In this document: piece by piece, positions 46,009 to 53,822 of the stretch
How the letters are laid out: each line of letters opens with the position of its first letter
Position numbering within the stretch: position 1 is the first letter of the stretch
NCBI RefSeq assembly: GCF_000757845.1
Contig: NZ_CP007753.1
Coordinates: 62,001-126,000 of the forward strand
From: Prochlorococcus sp. MIT 0604
GTDB taxonomy: Bacteria; Cyanobacteriota; Cyanobacteriia; PCC-6307; Cyanobiaceae
DNA: 64,000 bases
Direction of reading: 5' to 3'
Translations under genes and position numbers: made by a program
Notes under the pieces: generated by a model
Database searches by the model: none
The model's input: only the letters and a program-made list of their open reading frames with translations
What the model was told of the DNA's origin: nothing

Positions 46009-47412
46009 GTGAAATTCAAAAGTAAGGTTTATAAGTTAAAAGATGCTTACAAAAAGCTATCTGTACCTCAATTTACAATTGTTACAGGCTTTTTTATTAT
46101 TTGCCTTGGAACTTTAATTTTGAGTTCTCCATTATGTTCGTCTTCAAAGGTTGGTTTGTGGGAAGCATTTTTTACATCAACTTCTGCTATAACTGTAACT
46201 GGCTTAACCATAATAGATATTGGTGTTGATTTAAATTTCTTTGGCCAAGTTTTCTTGGCTTTTATGCTTTTATCAGGAGGTCTAGGATTAATGGCCATAA
46301 CAACATTTTTACAAGGATTTGTTGTGAAGGGGACAAAGCTCAGAACTAGATTAGATAAAGGAAAGACTCTTGATGAATTTGGAGTTGGCGGAATTGGTCG
46401 AACTTTTCAAAGCATTGCTATTACAGCGATTAGTATCATATCTTTGGGCGCAATTGTTTTATATTCTTTTGGATTTGTAGACATTCAAAATAATTGGGAA
46501 AGACTATGGTCTTCGATTTTTCACAGTATATCTGCATATAACAATGCAGGATTTTCTTTAATGTCAAATAGCATTCAAGACTATAGAACAAATTATTTGG
46601 TGAATATTGTTTTTGTTTTTCTCATTGTTATGGGTGGATTGGGTTGGCGGGTTATTGATGACATTTGGAGTAACAAAACAAATCTTTCTTATAAAAAATT
46701 AAGCCTTCATTCCAGACTAGTTATTAGGACAAGTTTGTCTCTAATATTGTTCGGATCGTTAGGATTTTTTATCACTGAATCATTGCTTAATAGTCAATTT
46801 TTTAATGATTTGAATTTGTTTGAACGGTTATTGTCATCAATTTTTGAAACAGTAAGTGCAAGAACTGCAGGCTTTACAAATTATCCAATCTCCTTGAACT
46901 CCATATCAGATACTGGCCTCTTGTTATTAATGACTTTGATGTTTATTGGAGCAAGTACCGGAGGTACTGGTGGAGGCATAAAAACAACTACATTTATTGC
47001 TTTAATGGCTGCAACGAGATCAACTTTAAGAGGTCAAAAAGATGTAATTATTAGCAATAGACTAATTTCAGATAAAGTTATTCTAAAGGCAGTTGGAATT
47101 ACAGTTGGATCTTTACTTTTTGTTCTTTTAATGGCAATGTTGCTAAGTACGACAAATACTTTTGTTAAGAAAGAATCTTTCACATTCCTAGAAATTCTGT
47201 TCACCTGCATATCTGCATTTGCAACTGTTGGTTTTGATATTGGCTTAACTGCAAAATTAAATCATTTCGGCCAATTTATTCTAATTGTCGGAATGTTTGT
47301 GGGCAGACTTGGTATCCTTTTGCTTTTAAGTGCACTTTGGCAGGCTCTTTATAAGAGTAGAATAGATAGACAAAAGAGAATTGGCTATCCTAGGGCTGAT
47401 CTTTATGTTTAG
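46009..47412 (+). CDS. ktrB: Na+-coupled K+ uptake channel subunit KtrB (TrkH family)
   Basis: A 467-residue pore subunit. Four pore-loop filter glycines can be placed: SAITVTGLTI (first), SAYNNAGFSL (second), SARTAGFTNY (third) and SAFATVGFDIG (fourth). The gating loop ASTGGTGGGIKTTTF lies in the third repeat. A GTG at 46009 is the start. With KtrA it forms a Na+-dependent K+ uptake system used in osmotic and pH response. It is tightly packed with the permease gene before and ktrA after. Confidence 0.93.
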   Translation: MKFKSKVYKLKDAYKKLSVPQFTIVTGFFIICLGTLILSSPLCSSSKVGLWEAFFTSTSAITVTGLTIIDIGVDLNFFGQVFLAFMLLSGGLGLMAITTFLQGFVVKGTKLRTRLDKGKTLDEFGVGGIGRTFQSIAITAISIISLGAIVLYSFGFVDIQNNWERLWSSIFHSISAYNNAGFSLMSNSIQDYRTNYLVNIVFVFLIVMGGLGWRVIDDIWSNKTNLSYKKLSLHSRLVIRTSLSLILFGSLGFFITESLLNSQFFNDLNLFERLLSSIFETVSARTAGFTNYPISLNSISDTGLLLLMTLMFIGASTGGTGGGIKTTTFIALMAATRSTLRGQKDVIISNRLISDKVILKAVGITVGSLLFVLLMAMLLSTTNTFVKKESFTFLEILFTCISAFATVGFDIGLTAKLNHFGQFILIVGMFVGRLGILLLLSALWQALYKSRIDRQKRIGYPRADLYV

Positions 47413-47430
47413 GATTGACTGAGTTTTATT

Positions 47431-48135
47431 ATGGCTGATTGGTGGCAGTGGTCTCAAAAGAGAGAAAAAGAAGCACTCACATTTGCAGTTGTTGGCGTTG
47501 GAAGATTTGGAACCGCTGTTTGTAGAGAACTTATTTGTAATGGTGCAGATGTTCTGGCCGCAGATTATTCGGAAAAAGCTATTGATGATTTGAGACAATT
47601 GGAACCTTCCATAGAGGCTAGAGTTGTAGATTGTACTGATGAAGAGTCTATGAAGGAATCTGGAATACTTGAAATGAATACTGTTGTAGTGGGTATTAGT
47701 GAACCTATTGAAGCAAGTATAACTACTACACTTATCGCTAAAGATAGTGAAGGTAGCAAAGTAAAAAGAGTAATAGCAAGAGCTACGAGTGACTTGCATG
47801 AAAAAATGTTAAAAAGAGTAGGTGCAGACAAAGTTGTCTTCCCTTCAAGAATGCAAGGAGAGAGATTAGGTTTAGAACTAGTGAGACCAAATCTAATTGA
47901 AAGATTGGAACTCGATAATCAAACTGGTATAGATGAAATAACTGTTCCAGAGGAATTTATTGGAAGATCTTTGAGAGATTTGAATTTGAGGAAGAATTAT
48001 TTAGTTAATGTTCTTGCCGCAGGACCTGCTGAAGAGTTAACAGTTAATCCTCCCGCAAAATATATCTTAGAAAGAGGAAATATTTTGGTAGTAATGGGAA
48101 AAACTGTAGATTTACAGAAATTGCCTCAGAATTAA
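47431..48135 (+). CDS. ktrA: K+ uptake regulatory subunit KtrA (TrkA-N/TrkA-C)
   Basis: A 234-residue soluble gating ring protein. The NAD/ATP-binding motif GVGRFG is at residues 22-27, with acidic D at the end of the second strand (AADYSEKA). A TrkA-C domain follows (about 150-230, with LNLRKNYLVNVLAAGP). It sets the activity of KtrB. It is 18 bases downstream of ktrB and is the last gene of the operon. Confidence 0.94.
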   Translation: MADWWQWSQKREKEALTFAVVGVGRFGTAVCRELICNGADVLAADYSEKAIDDLRQLEPSIEARVVDCTDEESMKESGILEMNTVVVGISEPIEASITTTLIAKDSEGSKVKRVIARATSDLHEKMLKRVGADKVVFPSRMQGERLGLELVRPNLIERLELDNQTGIDEITVPEEFIGRSLRDLNLRKNYLVNVLAAGPAEELTVNPPAKYILERGNILVVMGKTVDLQKLPQN

Positions 48136-48141
48136 TTATTT

Positions 48142-48444
48142 TTAATCAGATTTTTTATAGTATCTAATCTTTTGAGGAGGTTTTTTTAATCTTCTGACGC
48201 TTTGTTTTTCAAGTTCGTCTCTAAATTTATCGGTATTTAAATTATTTTCTGATAAAAATGATTTACCCTCCTTCTCGAAGTATTTTTTTATACCCTCTTG
48301 TATTAACACTTTTGCCATATTACTAACTGTCCTAGATTCTGTATTGGCTAAAATAGTTAATTGCTCGCATATTAACTCCGGAAGAACCACTTGAATTCTG
48401 GGGGATTTAGGCTTCCCATTAGTTGAGTTTTGACGGGTAGCCAT
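48142..48444 (-). CDS. Ribbon-helix-helix (CopG/Arc-type) DNA-binding protein
   Basis: A 100-residue protein. Residues about 14-58 (SPRIQVVLPELICEQLTILANTESRTVSNMAKVLIQEGI) form a ribbon-helix-helix unit: a basic strand PRIQVVLP, then two helices. The C-terminal 40 residues are basic and less ordered. It ends 6 bases after the ktrA stop (convergent). Its start faces the 117-aa gene, and the spacer carries inverted repeats, so autoregulation is likely. Confidence 0.85.
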   Translation of the reverse strand: MATRQNSTNGKPKSPRIQVVLPELICEQLTILANTESRTVSNMAKVLIQEGIKKYFEKEGKSFLSENNLNTDKFRDELEKQSVRRLKKPPQKIRYYKKSD

Positions 48445-48465
48445 GAGTCAAAGTTGATAACTGTT

Positions 48466-48511
48466 ACTTATAAGTATACACAGTTAGTCAAGGATACTAT
48501 CTTTGTGTATA
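48466..48511. promoter_or_regulatory. Candidate operator: palindrome ACTTATAAGT plus inverted repeat TATACACA/TGTGTATA
   Basis: A 10-bp perfect palindrome (48466-48475) overlaps the left arm of an 8-bp perfect inverted repeat. Its arms are at 48475-48482 and 48504-48511, separated by 21 bases. It lies 22-67 bases upstream of the ribbon-helix-helix gene's start, on the side facing the divergent small genes. Such proteins bind as paired dimers to symmetric sites, so this is a fair operator candidate. Confidence 0.5.
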
Positions 48512-48561
48512 TTATTAGTAAGGAAATTTATGTCCGTATCAATTAATTGTTTTATTGCCCC

Positions 48562-48900
48562 ATGAAAAATTCAAGAAAACTTGATTCTCCTAAAAGGTCG
48601 ATAATTGATAAAAAGAAAAAAAGATTAGTTAATTCTGATTATCACGATAATGAAAATAGTGATGTTTTGGTATCAGCTGTAATTAGTCCATATTTGTTAA
48701 CTCATCTTCACCATATTCTCCAGCAGTCTGAGTACTATGCTCAAAAAGATGGTAGAAAATCTCACGCAGCTAATTTTGCGAAATTAAGAAAAGTTTTATG
48801 TTTAGATGCAAGAAGTATGGCAGATGCCTCTGCAAAAGAAATAAAAGATACTGATAATGATTTATCTATTAATAAATATAATGAACAAAATGTAGCTTGA
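48562..48900 (+). CDS. Conserved hypothetical protein, 112 aa
   Basis: Starts MKNSRKLDSPKRSIIDKKK if the ATG at 48562 is used; a start at 48547 would add 5 residues. A lysine-rich head is followed by a conserved helical part with SAVISPYLLTHLHHILQQSEYYAQKDGRKSHAANF, which looks like a conserved cyanobacterial helical unit. No catalytic motif is recognised. It is followed after 34 bases by the Nif11-like gene in the same direction. Confidence 0.75.
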   Translation: MKNSRKLDSPKRSIIDKKKKRLVNSDYHDNENSDVLVSAVISPYLLTHLHHILQQSEYYAQKDGRKSHAANFAKLRKVLCLDARSMADASAKEIKDTDNDLSINKYNEQNVA

Positions 48901-48934
48901 AGTAATAATCTATTAATAAATAGATTTTAAAAAC

Positions 48935-49165
48935 ATGTCCAGTAACGCTGAAAAGCTCTATAAGTTAATAGCCAACGACTCCAAAAAGAAACAAAGTTTG
49001 TTTATGACTGCTTTAACTAATCCTAAAAAAGCCTTAGACAAAATATGTGATATTGGCAACGAGTTAGATATTTCTGTGACTAAAGAAGAGGTTATTGATT
49101 ATTTAAGTACTATTGATGATGAGGCAACTAAAATGTGGTTAATCAAGGCTCGGGGAGGTCTTTAG
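48935..49165 (+). CDS. Nif11-like small protein ending in Gly-Gly-Leu
   Basis: A 76-residue protein. The pattern NAEKLYKLIANDSKKKQSL ... NPKKALDKICDIGNELDISVTKEEVIDYL resembles the Nif11 (N11P) fold, used in cyanobacteria both as nif-linked proteins and as leader peptides of RiPPs such as prochlorosins. It ends KARGGL, a double-glycine-like end with only one residue after it, so there is no core peptide. Modification enzymes are not seen nearby. Homology is by motif reading and is not secure. Confidence 0.6.
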   Translation: MSSNAEKLYKLIANDSKKKQSLFMTALTNPKKALDKICDIGNELDISVTKEEVIDYLSTIDDEATKMWLIKARGGL

Positions 49166-49319
49166 GTAAAGGTTTCGAATAATTATTATTTGGATTAGTA
49201 ATAGGTTTTATCCTCTTGTTGTAGCCACCTCCACCAGCTAAAGTCCAAAAAAACCAGTAACTTGGAATTGCAAGAGCTGCAGCTATGAAAATCACTACAA
49301 TTTGTTCTATTCTTTTCAT
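49143..49319 (-). CDS. Small single-pass membrane protein, 58 aa
   Basis: Starts MKRIEQIVVIFIAAALAIPSY, with one membrane helix (about residues 6-28) followed by a flexible GGGGYNKRIKPITNPNNN tail and a proline-rich end. Its last 23 bases overlap the end of the convergent Nif11-like gene. It is convincing as a gene because the frame is clean and the topology is that of a real bitopic protein. Function is unknown. Confidence 0.65.
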   Translation of the reverse strand: MKRIEQIVVIFIAAALAIPSYWFFWTLAGGGGYNKRIKPITNPNNNYSKPLPKDLPEP

Positions 49320-49392
49320 GATTTAATTTTATTCCACAAAATATTTTTTTAGTAAATAAGCCACAGATTTTGTAAATTCTATTTTTAAAAAA

Positions 49393-51021
49393 GTGATTAG
49401 ATTTGAAGGTATAAGCAAAATTTATTCTACAGATGTTGTTTTAAAAAATATTAATTGGGAAATTAAGAAAGGGGAAAAAGTTGGCCTAGTAGGTTCTAAT
49501 GGTGCAGGTAAGTCAACACAATTTAAGATTTTAATTGGAGAGGAAGAGCAAACAAGTGGAACGATTATTAAAGAGGGAAATCCTAAAATTGCTCATTTAA
49601 AGCAAGAGTTTGATTGTAATTTGAATTTTTCAGTGCGACAAGAATTAGAAAGTTCTTTTAAAGAAATACAAATTGTTGCCATTAAACTTTTAGAAATTGA
49701 GAATAAAATGAAATCATTGGATATAAAAAAACATTCTGGTGAACTTGAGATATTTGTAAATCAACTCGCAAAGTATCAGGCAAAATTTGAAGCTTTAGGT
49801 GGTTATAAAATGCAATCTGATGTAGAAAAAATATTGCCAAAATTAGGTTTTTCAATGGAAGATGCTGATAAATTAGTTGGTAATTTTTCAGGAGGTTGGC
49901 AGATGAAAGTTGCACTTGGAAAAATAATCTTACAAAAACCTGATTTACTTTTACTGGATGAACCAACCAATCATTTAGATTTAGATACTATTTTCTGGTT
50001 GGAAGAATATCTATCTTCGCTTAAGATTGCTGTTGTTATAATCAGCCATGATAGATATTTTTTAGACAAATTATGTAAAAAAATAATTTTTGTGGATAGA
50101 GGAACATCTGAAATATATAATGGAAACTATTCTTTTTTTATCGAGCAGAAATCTTTAAATGAAGAATCACAAAATAAGGCATATCAATTACAACAAAAAG
50201 AAATTGAGATACAGAAGAGGTATATAGATAGATTTAGAGCTAGTGCAACTAGAAGTTCTCAAGCAAAGAGTAGAGAAAAACAATTAACAAAGATTTCTAA
50301 AATTGAGGCTCCAAGAGCTAACTCAAAAAGTCCTGTTTTTAATTTTCCAGAGTGCCCTCGCTCAGGAAGATTAGTTCTAAATATCAAAAATTTGTGTCAT
50401 AGTTTTGAGGATAAAATTCTTTTTTTAGATGTTAATTTAAAGATTTCTTCTGGAGAAAAAATAGCAATATTAGGACCTAATGGTTGCGGTAAATCTACAT
50501 TGCTTAAAATTATTATGAAAAAAATATCTCCTGAAGTTGGAGAAATTAATCTTGGCAAACATAATATAATTCCTAGCTATTATGAGCAGAATCAGGCTGA
50601 AGCACTTTCATTAGAAGAAAGGGTTATTGACTTAATATTTGCAAAGTCTCCAGAATGGTCCCAAAAAAAAGTAAGAACATTCTTAGGAGGTTTTGGTTTT
50701 CAAAATGAAACTGTTTTTAAGTATATTAAACAACTCAGTGGAGGAGAAAAGGCAAGATTAGCATTGGCGCTCATGATTATTAATCCTAGTAATTTTCTTC
50801 TTTTGGACGAACCTACTAATCATTTGGATCTGCAATCTAAGGAAAACTTAGAATTAGCAATAAAAAATTATAAAGGTTCGTCATTAATTATTTCGCATGA
50901 TCGGTATTTTATTTCAAAGGTTGCAAATAGAATTGTTGAAATTAAAGATTCCAATTTATTTTCATATGATGGTAATTACGAATATTTTTTAGAAAAAACT
51001 CAAAGCCATAAAAAAGTTTGA
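49393..51021 (+). CDS. ABC-F family ATPase (Uup/EttA-like)
   Basis: A 542-residue protein with two ATPase domains and no membrane helices. Domain one has GSNGAGKSTQFK and LLLLDEPTNHLDL; domain two has [26 protein letters not shown] and LLLDEPTNHLDL. The linker (about 245-315) is the charged P-site tRNA-interaction helix region of ABC-F translation factors. Members act on ribosomes or DNA repair intermediates. The start is GTG at 49393. Confidence 0.93.
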   Translation: MIRFEGISKIYSTDVVLKNINWEIKKGEKVGLVGSNGAGKSTQFKILIGEEEQTSGTIIKEGNPKIAHLKQEFDCNLNFSVRQELESSFKEIQIVAIKLLEIENKMKSLDIKKHSGELEIFVNQLAKYQAKFEALGGYKMQSDVEKILPKLGFSMEDADKLVGNFSGGWQMKVALGKIILQKPDLLLLDEPTNHLDLDTIFWLEEYLSSLKIAVVIISHDRYFLDKLCKKIIFVDRGTSEIYNGNYSFFIEQKSLNEESQNKAYQLQQKEIEIQKRYIDRFRASATRSSQAKSREKQLTKISKIEAPRANSKSPVFNFPECPRSGRLVLNIKNLCHSFEDKILFLDVNLKISSGEKIAILGPNGCGKSTLLKIIMKKISPEVGEINLGKHNIIPSYYEQNQAEALSLEERVIDLIFAKSPEWSQKKVRTFLGGFGFQNETVFKYIKQLSGGEKARLALALMIINPSNFLLLDEPTNHLDLQSKENLELAIKNYKGSSLIISHDRYFISKVANRIVEIKDSNLFSYDGNYEYFLEKTQSHKKV

Positions 51022-51131
51022 TTACTTTCAAAAAGTTTACATTTGGCTAAGTAAGATCACTCATTTAACTTTACATAGTTCACTGTCCTTGATTAATCTT
51101 AAAAATACAGAAATAAGTTTCAATAATACAA

Positions 51132-51275
51132 ATGAAAAATTTTGACTTCCAAGAAAAACAATTGCAAATTTCTGATCCCATTGAAAGTTATTTTGAATGC
51201 ATTACTACCTGTGATATAAGGGATGGTAGATGTATTTCTAGGTGTGTGGAAATACTTAAAAAGAATGACAATTAA
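51132..51275 (+). CDS. Small twin-CX3C protein, 47 aa
   Basis: Starts MKNFDFQEKQLQIS and holds C23, C27, C34 and C38 in the pattern C-x3-C-x6-C-x3-C (ECITTCDIRDGRCISRCVE). Two CX3C units on helices would be able to form a disulfide-linked hairpin or bind a metal. Twin CX3C is best known from small Tim chaperones, but the spacing is shorter here and no relationship is claimed. It ends 5 bases before the convergent HtrA gene. Confidence 0.7.
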   Translation: MKNFDFQEKQLQISDPIESYFECITTCDIRDGRCISRCVEILKKNDN

Positions 51276-51280
51276 ATCTT

Positions 51281-52444
51281 TTATTTATTTTGTAGATTAG
51301 TTATATCAGTTGGTATTACTTTTAATTTAATAAGTTTATTTCTGCGCTTCAAAAATATATTGACTTGTTTATAGATACCATTTTTACTTATTTGATCTAT
51401 AACATCTGATGCGGATTCAATATCTTTATTACCTACTTTAATTAAAATATCATCTACCTTGATTCCACTTTTTTCAGCTGGACTGTTCGGTACTACATAT
51501 CCCACTTTTACGACATTATTTTTTCTATCAGAATTACTTTCTTCTATTAGGCTAATCCCAATCATAGGATGTATTACTTTTCCATTTTTTATAAGTTGAT
51601 AGGCAATTCCCTTGGCTTTATTAATTGGGATTGCGAAACTCAAACCCGCCCCAGGACCTGATCTTATCAAGGTATTAATACCAATTACTTCTCCATCTCT
51701 ATTCAATAGTGGACCTCCAGAATTACCAGGATTAATAGCAGCGTCTGTTTGAATCAGTTCAAGTTTTTTATCGTATATTCCTAATTGAGTGACGTTTCTA
51801 TTTAAATTACTAATAATTCCGAGGGTGACTGTGTTTTCCAGTCCGAACGGATTTCCAACTGCTATAGCCCAATCACCGACTTTAATCTTTGCCGAATCGC
51901 CCAATTTTGCTTTTGGCCAAGGTCCTTCCCCTTCAATCTTTAGCACAGCTAAATCAGTAAAGAAGTCTTGCCCTATAAGTTTTGCATTTAATTTTTTTCC
52001 ATTGGTTAAACCAACAGTTACCTTATCTGATCCATTTACCACATGTGCATTGGTCATTACAAGTCCATCTGCAAATATAAATCCACTTCCTTGGTTTTGC
52101 TCTATCCTTGGTCGATTGTCATTAGGTAAATCTAATCCAAAAAATCTTTCAAAATATGGGTCAAGAAATAGTTGAGAATTTCTTGGTAATTTTCTTTTTT
52201 TAACATACCTTTGAGTATCAATTGTCACCACAGCTGCACCGGTTCTCTCTACAGCTTTTGTTATGAAAGATTTGTTTGAATATAAATTAACTTCACTAAA
52301 ACTTGGTTTATTAGTGAATGGTTGGGATATCAAATTTGAGGGACATAGTATACCAATAGCAAAAAATGAGTAGAAAAGAATTTGCTTTTGGCTATAAATT
52401 TTCCATTTTAATTTTTTTATTTTCGTCGGATACATTAAATACAC
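51281..52444 (-). CDS. degQ: HtrA/DegP-type serine protease with one PDZ domain
   Basis: A 387-residue envelope protease. A hydrophobic signal segment (about residues 22-42) targets it to the periplasm or lumen. The catalytic triad is H134 (TNAHVV), D164 (FTDLAVLKI) and S242 (NPGNSGGPL). A PDZ domain with GYVVPNSPAEKSGIKVDDIL covers about 305-370. A single PDZ matches the HhoA/HhoB/HtrA type of cyanobacteria. The gene symbol is approximate. Confidence 0.93.
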   Translation of the reverse strand: MYLMYPTKIKKLKWKIYSQKQILFYSFFAIGILCPSNLISQPFTNKPSFSEVNLYSNKSFITKAVERTGAAVVTIDTQRYVKKRKLPRNSQLFLDPYFERFFGLDLPNDNRPRIEQNQGSGFIFADGLVMTNAHVVNGSDKVTVGLTNGKKLNAKLIGQDFFTDLAVLKIEGEGPWPKAKLGDSAKIKVGDWAIAVGNPFGLENTVTLGIISNLNRNVTQLGIYDKKLELIQTDAAINPGNSGGPLLNRDGEVIGINTLIRSGPGAGLSFAIPINKAKGIAYQLIKNGKVIHPMIGISLIEESNSDRKNNVVKVGYVVPNSPAEKSGIKVDDILIKVGNKDIESASDVIDQISKNGIYKQVNIFLKRRNKLIKLKVIPTDITNLQNK

Positions 52445-52577
52445 ATTATGTGCAGAATAAACTAATTATAAAAAAAATATAATACTTTAGAGAAAAAAAT
52501 TAATTAATTAAAAATAGCTAAATTGCTTTTTTTCGGGCTATGATATTAAAAATATAAATAATTAATTTATAAGTTTG

Positions 52578-52841
52578 ATGACCATTCTATTTCCGATCAT
52601 ATATTCCGCGGCCTTAACTTATTTAGTCTGGAAAGCATTTAAAGTTATGTCTAATGGTTGGGGTATTTCCGATAATCAAAAAAAAAGTTTCGGTACTTCC
52701 AGTTTTAAACAAAAAAAGTACACAATACATCCAGAACTTTTAGATAAATCAGGAAACATAACAGAAGAGGAGCTATTAACAGTAAGATTTTCGAATGATA
52801 ATGACTCTACATTAGAAGAAAAAGGTTCAACAACTGATTAA
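52578..52841 (+). CDS. DUF2973-like small membrane protein
   Basis: An 87-residue protein from the ATG at 52578 (a TTG 3 bases earlier is also possible). An N-terminal membrane helix (MTILFPIIYSAALTYLVWKAFKVM) is followed by a polar tail with KKYTIHPELLDKSGNITEEELLTVRF. This layout matches the cyanobacterial DUF2973 type. It lies 24 bases before the 127-aa gene and is likely co-transcribed with it. Confidence 0.75.
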   Translation: MTILFPIIYSAALTYLVWKAFKVMSNGWGISDNQKKSFGTSSFKQKKYTIHPELLDKSGNITEEELLTVRFSNDNDSTLEEKGSTTD

Positions 52842-52865
52842 TCAAATTACATCTAAGGAAAAAAA

Positions 52866-53249
52866 TTGGAATTAAGAACTAAAATTGTTTCATCTGTAAT
52901 AAGATCCCTCAAGTTACCACCAAGATTTCGTTTAAAAATGGTTAAAGAAGATCCTGTAAGACTTGAACTAAGTCTTACTCCTTCTTACGGTAAAAATCCA
53001 GTTATTGTTGGTTTAGTTGAATCTTTAGATTTAGTCGCTCGAAGAGATAGAGAAGGTAGATTACCCAGAGATCTTCAAGGGACTTGGGACTGGACTGTAA
53101 GACATGGAAAAGTTAGTACTGGAGGTTGGAATCCAATGTTAAAAGATGCATTGCAAACAATGTTTGATACAGGATTGCCAGCTATCGTTTATGAAGAATT
53201 GACTGGAGATGAGTATCGACCTGTTGACGGTGTAAGACACATTAAATAA
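52866..53249 (+). CDS. Conserved cyanobacterial hypothetical protein, 127 aa
   Basis: Starts with a TTG (MELRTKIVSSVIRSLKLPP). It is basic, with a conserved block GRLPRDLQGTWDWTVRHGK and a second GWNPMLKDALQTMFDTGLPAIVYEE. No membrane helix and no known catalytic motif. The block of Trp/Arg/His residues suggests an enzyme or RNA-binding surface, but this is a guess. I recognise it only as a conserved cyanobacterial protein. Confidence 0.8.
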   Translation: MELRTKIVSSVIRSLKLPPRFRLKMVKEDPVRLELSLTPSYGKNPVIVGLVESLDLVARRDREGRLPRDLQGTWDWTVRHGKVSTGGWNPMLKDALQTMFDTGLPAIVYEELTGDEYRPVDGVRHIK

Positions 53250-53318
53250 ATAATTTATTATTTATCATAAATTCTTCCTTAAAACGTTAAAATGATTTGA
53301 TGTACGATTCAGTTAATT

Positions 53319-53465
53319 ATGAATAATGACAATCAACCAAGATTTGGCTTTGTAAATTTTGCAGAGACTTGGAATGGTCGTATGGCAATGATGGGTATTT
53401 TGATTGGTCTTGGTACTGAATTAATTACAGGACAAAGTATTCTTCGACAAATTGGAATCGGTTAA
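53319..53465 (+). CDS. hli: High-light-inducible protein (Hli/Scp), short form
   Basis: A 48-residue protein starting MNNDNQPRFGFVNFAETWNG. It has the chlorophyll-binding helix FAETWNGRMAMMGILIGLGTE, with Glu, Asn and Arg ligand/salt-bridge positions. It is the second Hli in the window. It lies 69 bases after the 127-aa gene and ends 4 bases before the convergent zinc-ribbon gene. Confidence 0.92.
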   Translation: MNNDNQPRFGFVNFAETWNGRMAMMGILIGLGTELITGQSILRQIGIG

Positions 53466-53469
53466 TATT

Positions 53470-53811
53470 TTACTTTACTTCTTCTGCTTTCACTTCAATG
53501 GTACTTTCACTAGGCTTTTTATCTAATTGATTAATCCTACTTATATTTTCTAAATTTGCACCACAATTCATGCAGGTTTCACTCAAACCTAATGATATTG
53601 CACCACAATTACTACATGTATTAATTTTAGATTTATATGAGTTAAAACCTATAAACACTAAAACTAATAATAAAAGAGGAATTAAAAATAAAAGAAGTAG
53701 AATATTTCCAACAAAGCTAATGAAAAAGTTAAATCCAAAAATCGGAATAACGATAAGTATGATTAATGAGTAGGTCAGAAGATTTTTATTAGCTTTAAGA
53801 AAATAATTCAT
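53470..53811 (-). CDS. Zinc-ribbon membrane protein, 113 aa
   Basis: Two adjacent membrane helices (about residues 13-53) are followed by a zinc ribbon CSNCGAISLGLSETCMNCG (CxxC-x13-CxxC, about 62-80) and an acidic tail. Possibly a membrane-tethered protein of unknown role. It lies 11 bases after the YihY gene on the same strand, so they are probably one transcript. Confidence 0.75.
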   Translation of the reverse strand: MNYFLKANKNLLTYSLIILIVIPIFGFNFFISFVGNILLLLFLIPLLLLVLVFIGFNSYKSKINTCSNCGAISLGLSETCMNCGANLENISRINQLDKKPSESTIEVKAEEVK

Positions 53812-53822
53812 CTTGGTTATTC

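Noticed and set aside
47326..47799. 157-codon minus-strand frame rich in Cys, Ser and Tyr
   Set aside because: It is antisense to ktrB/ktrA; composition comes from the reversed coding strand.
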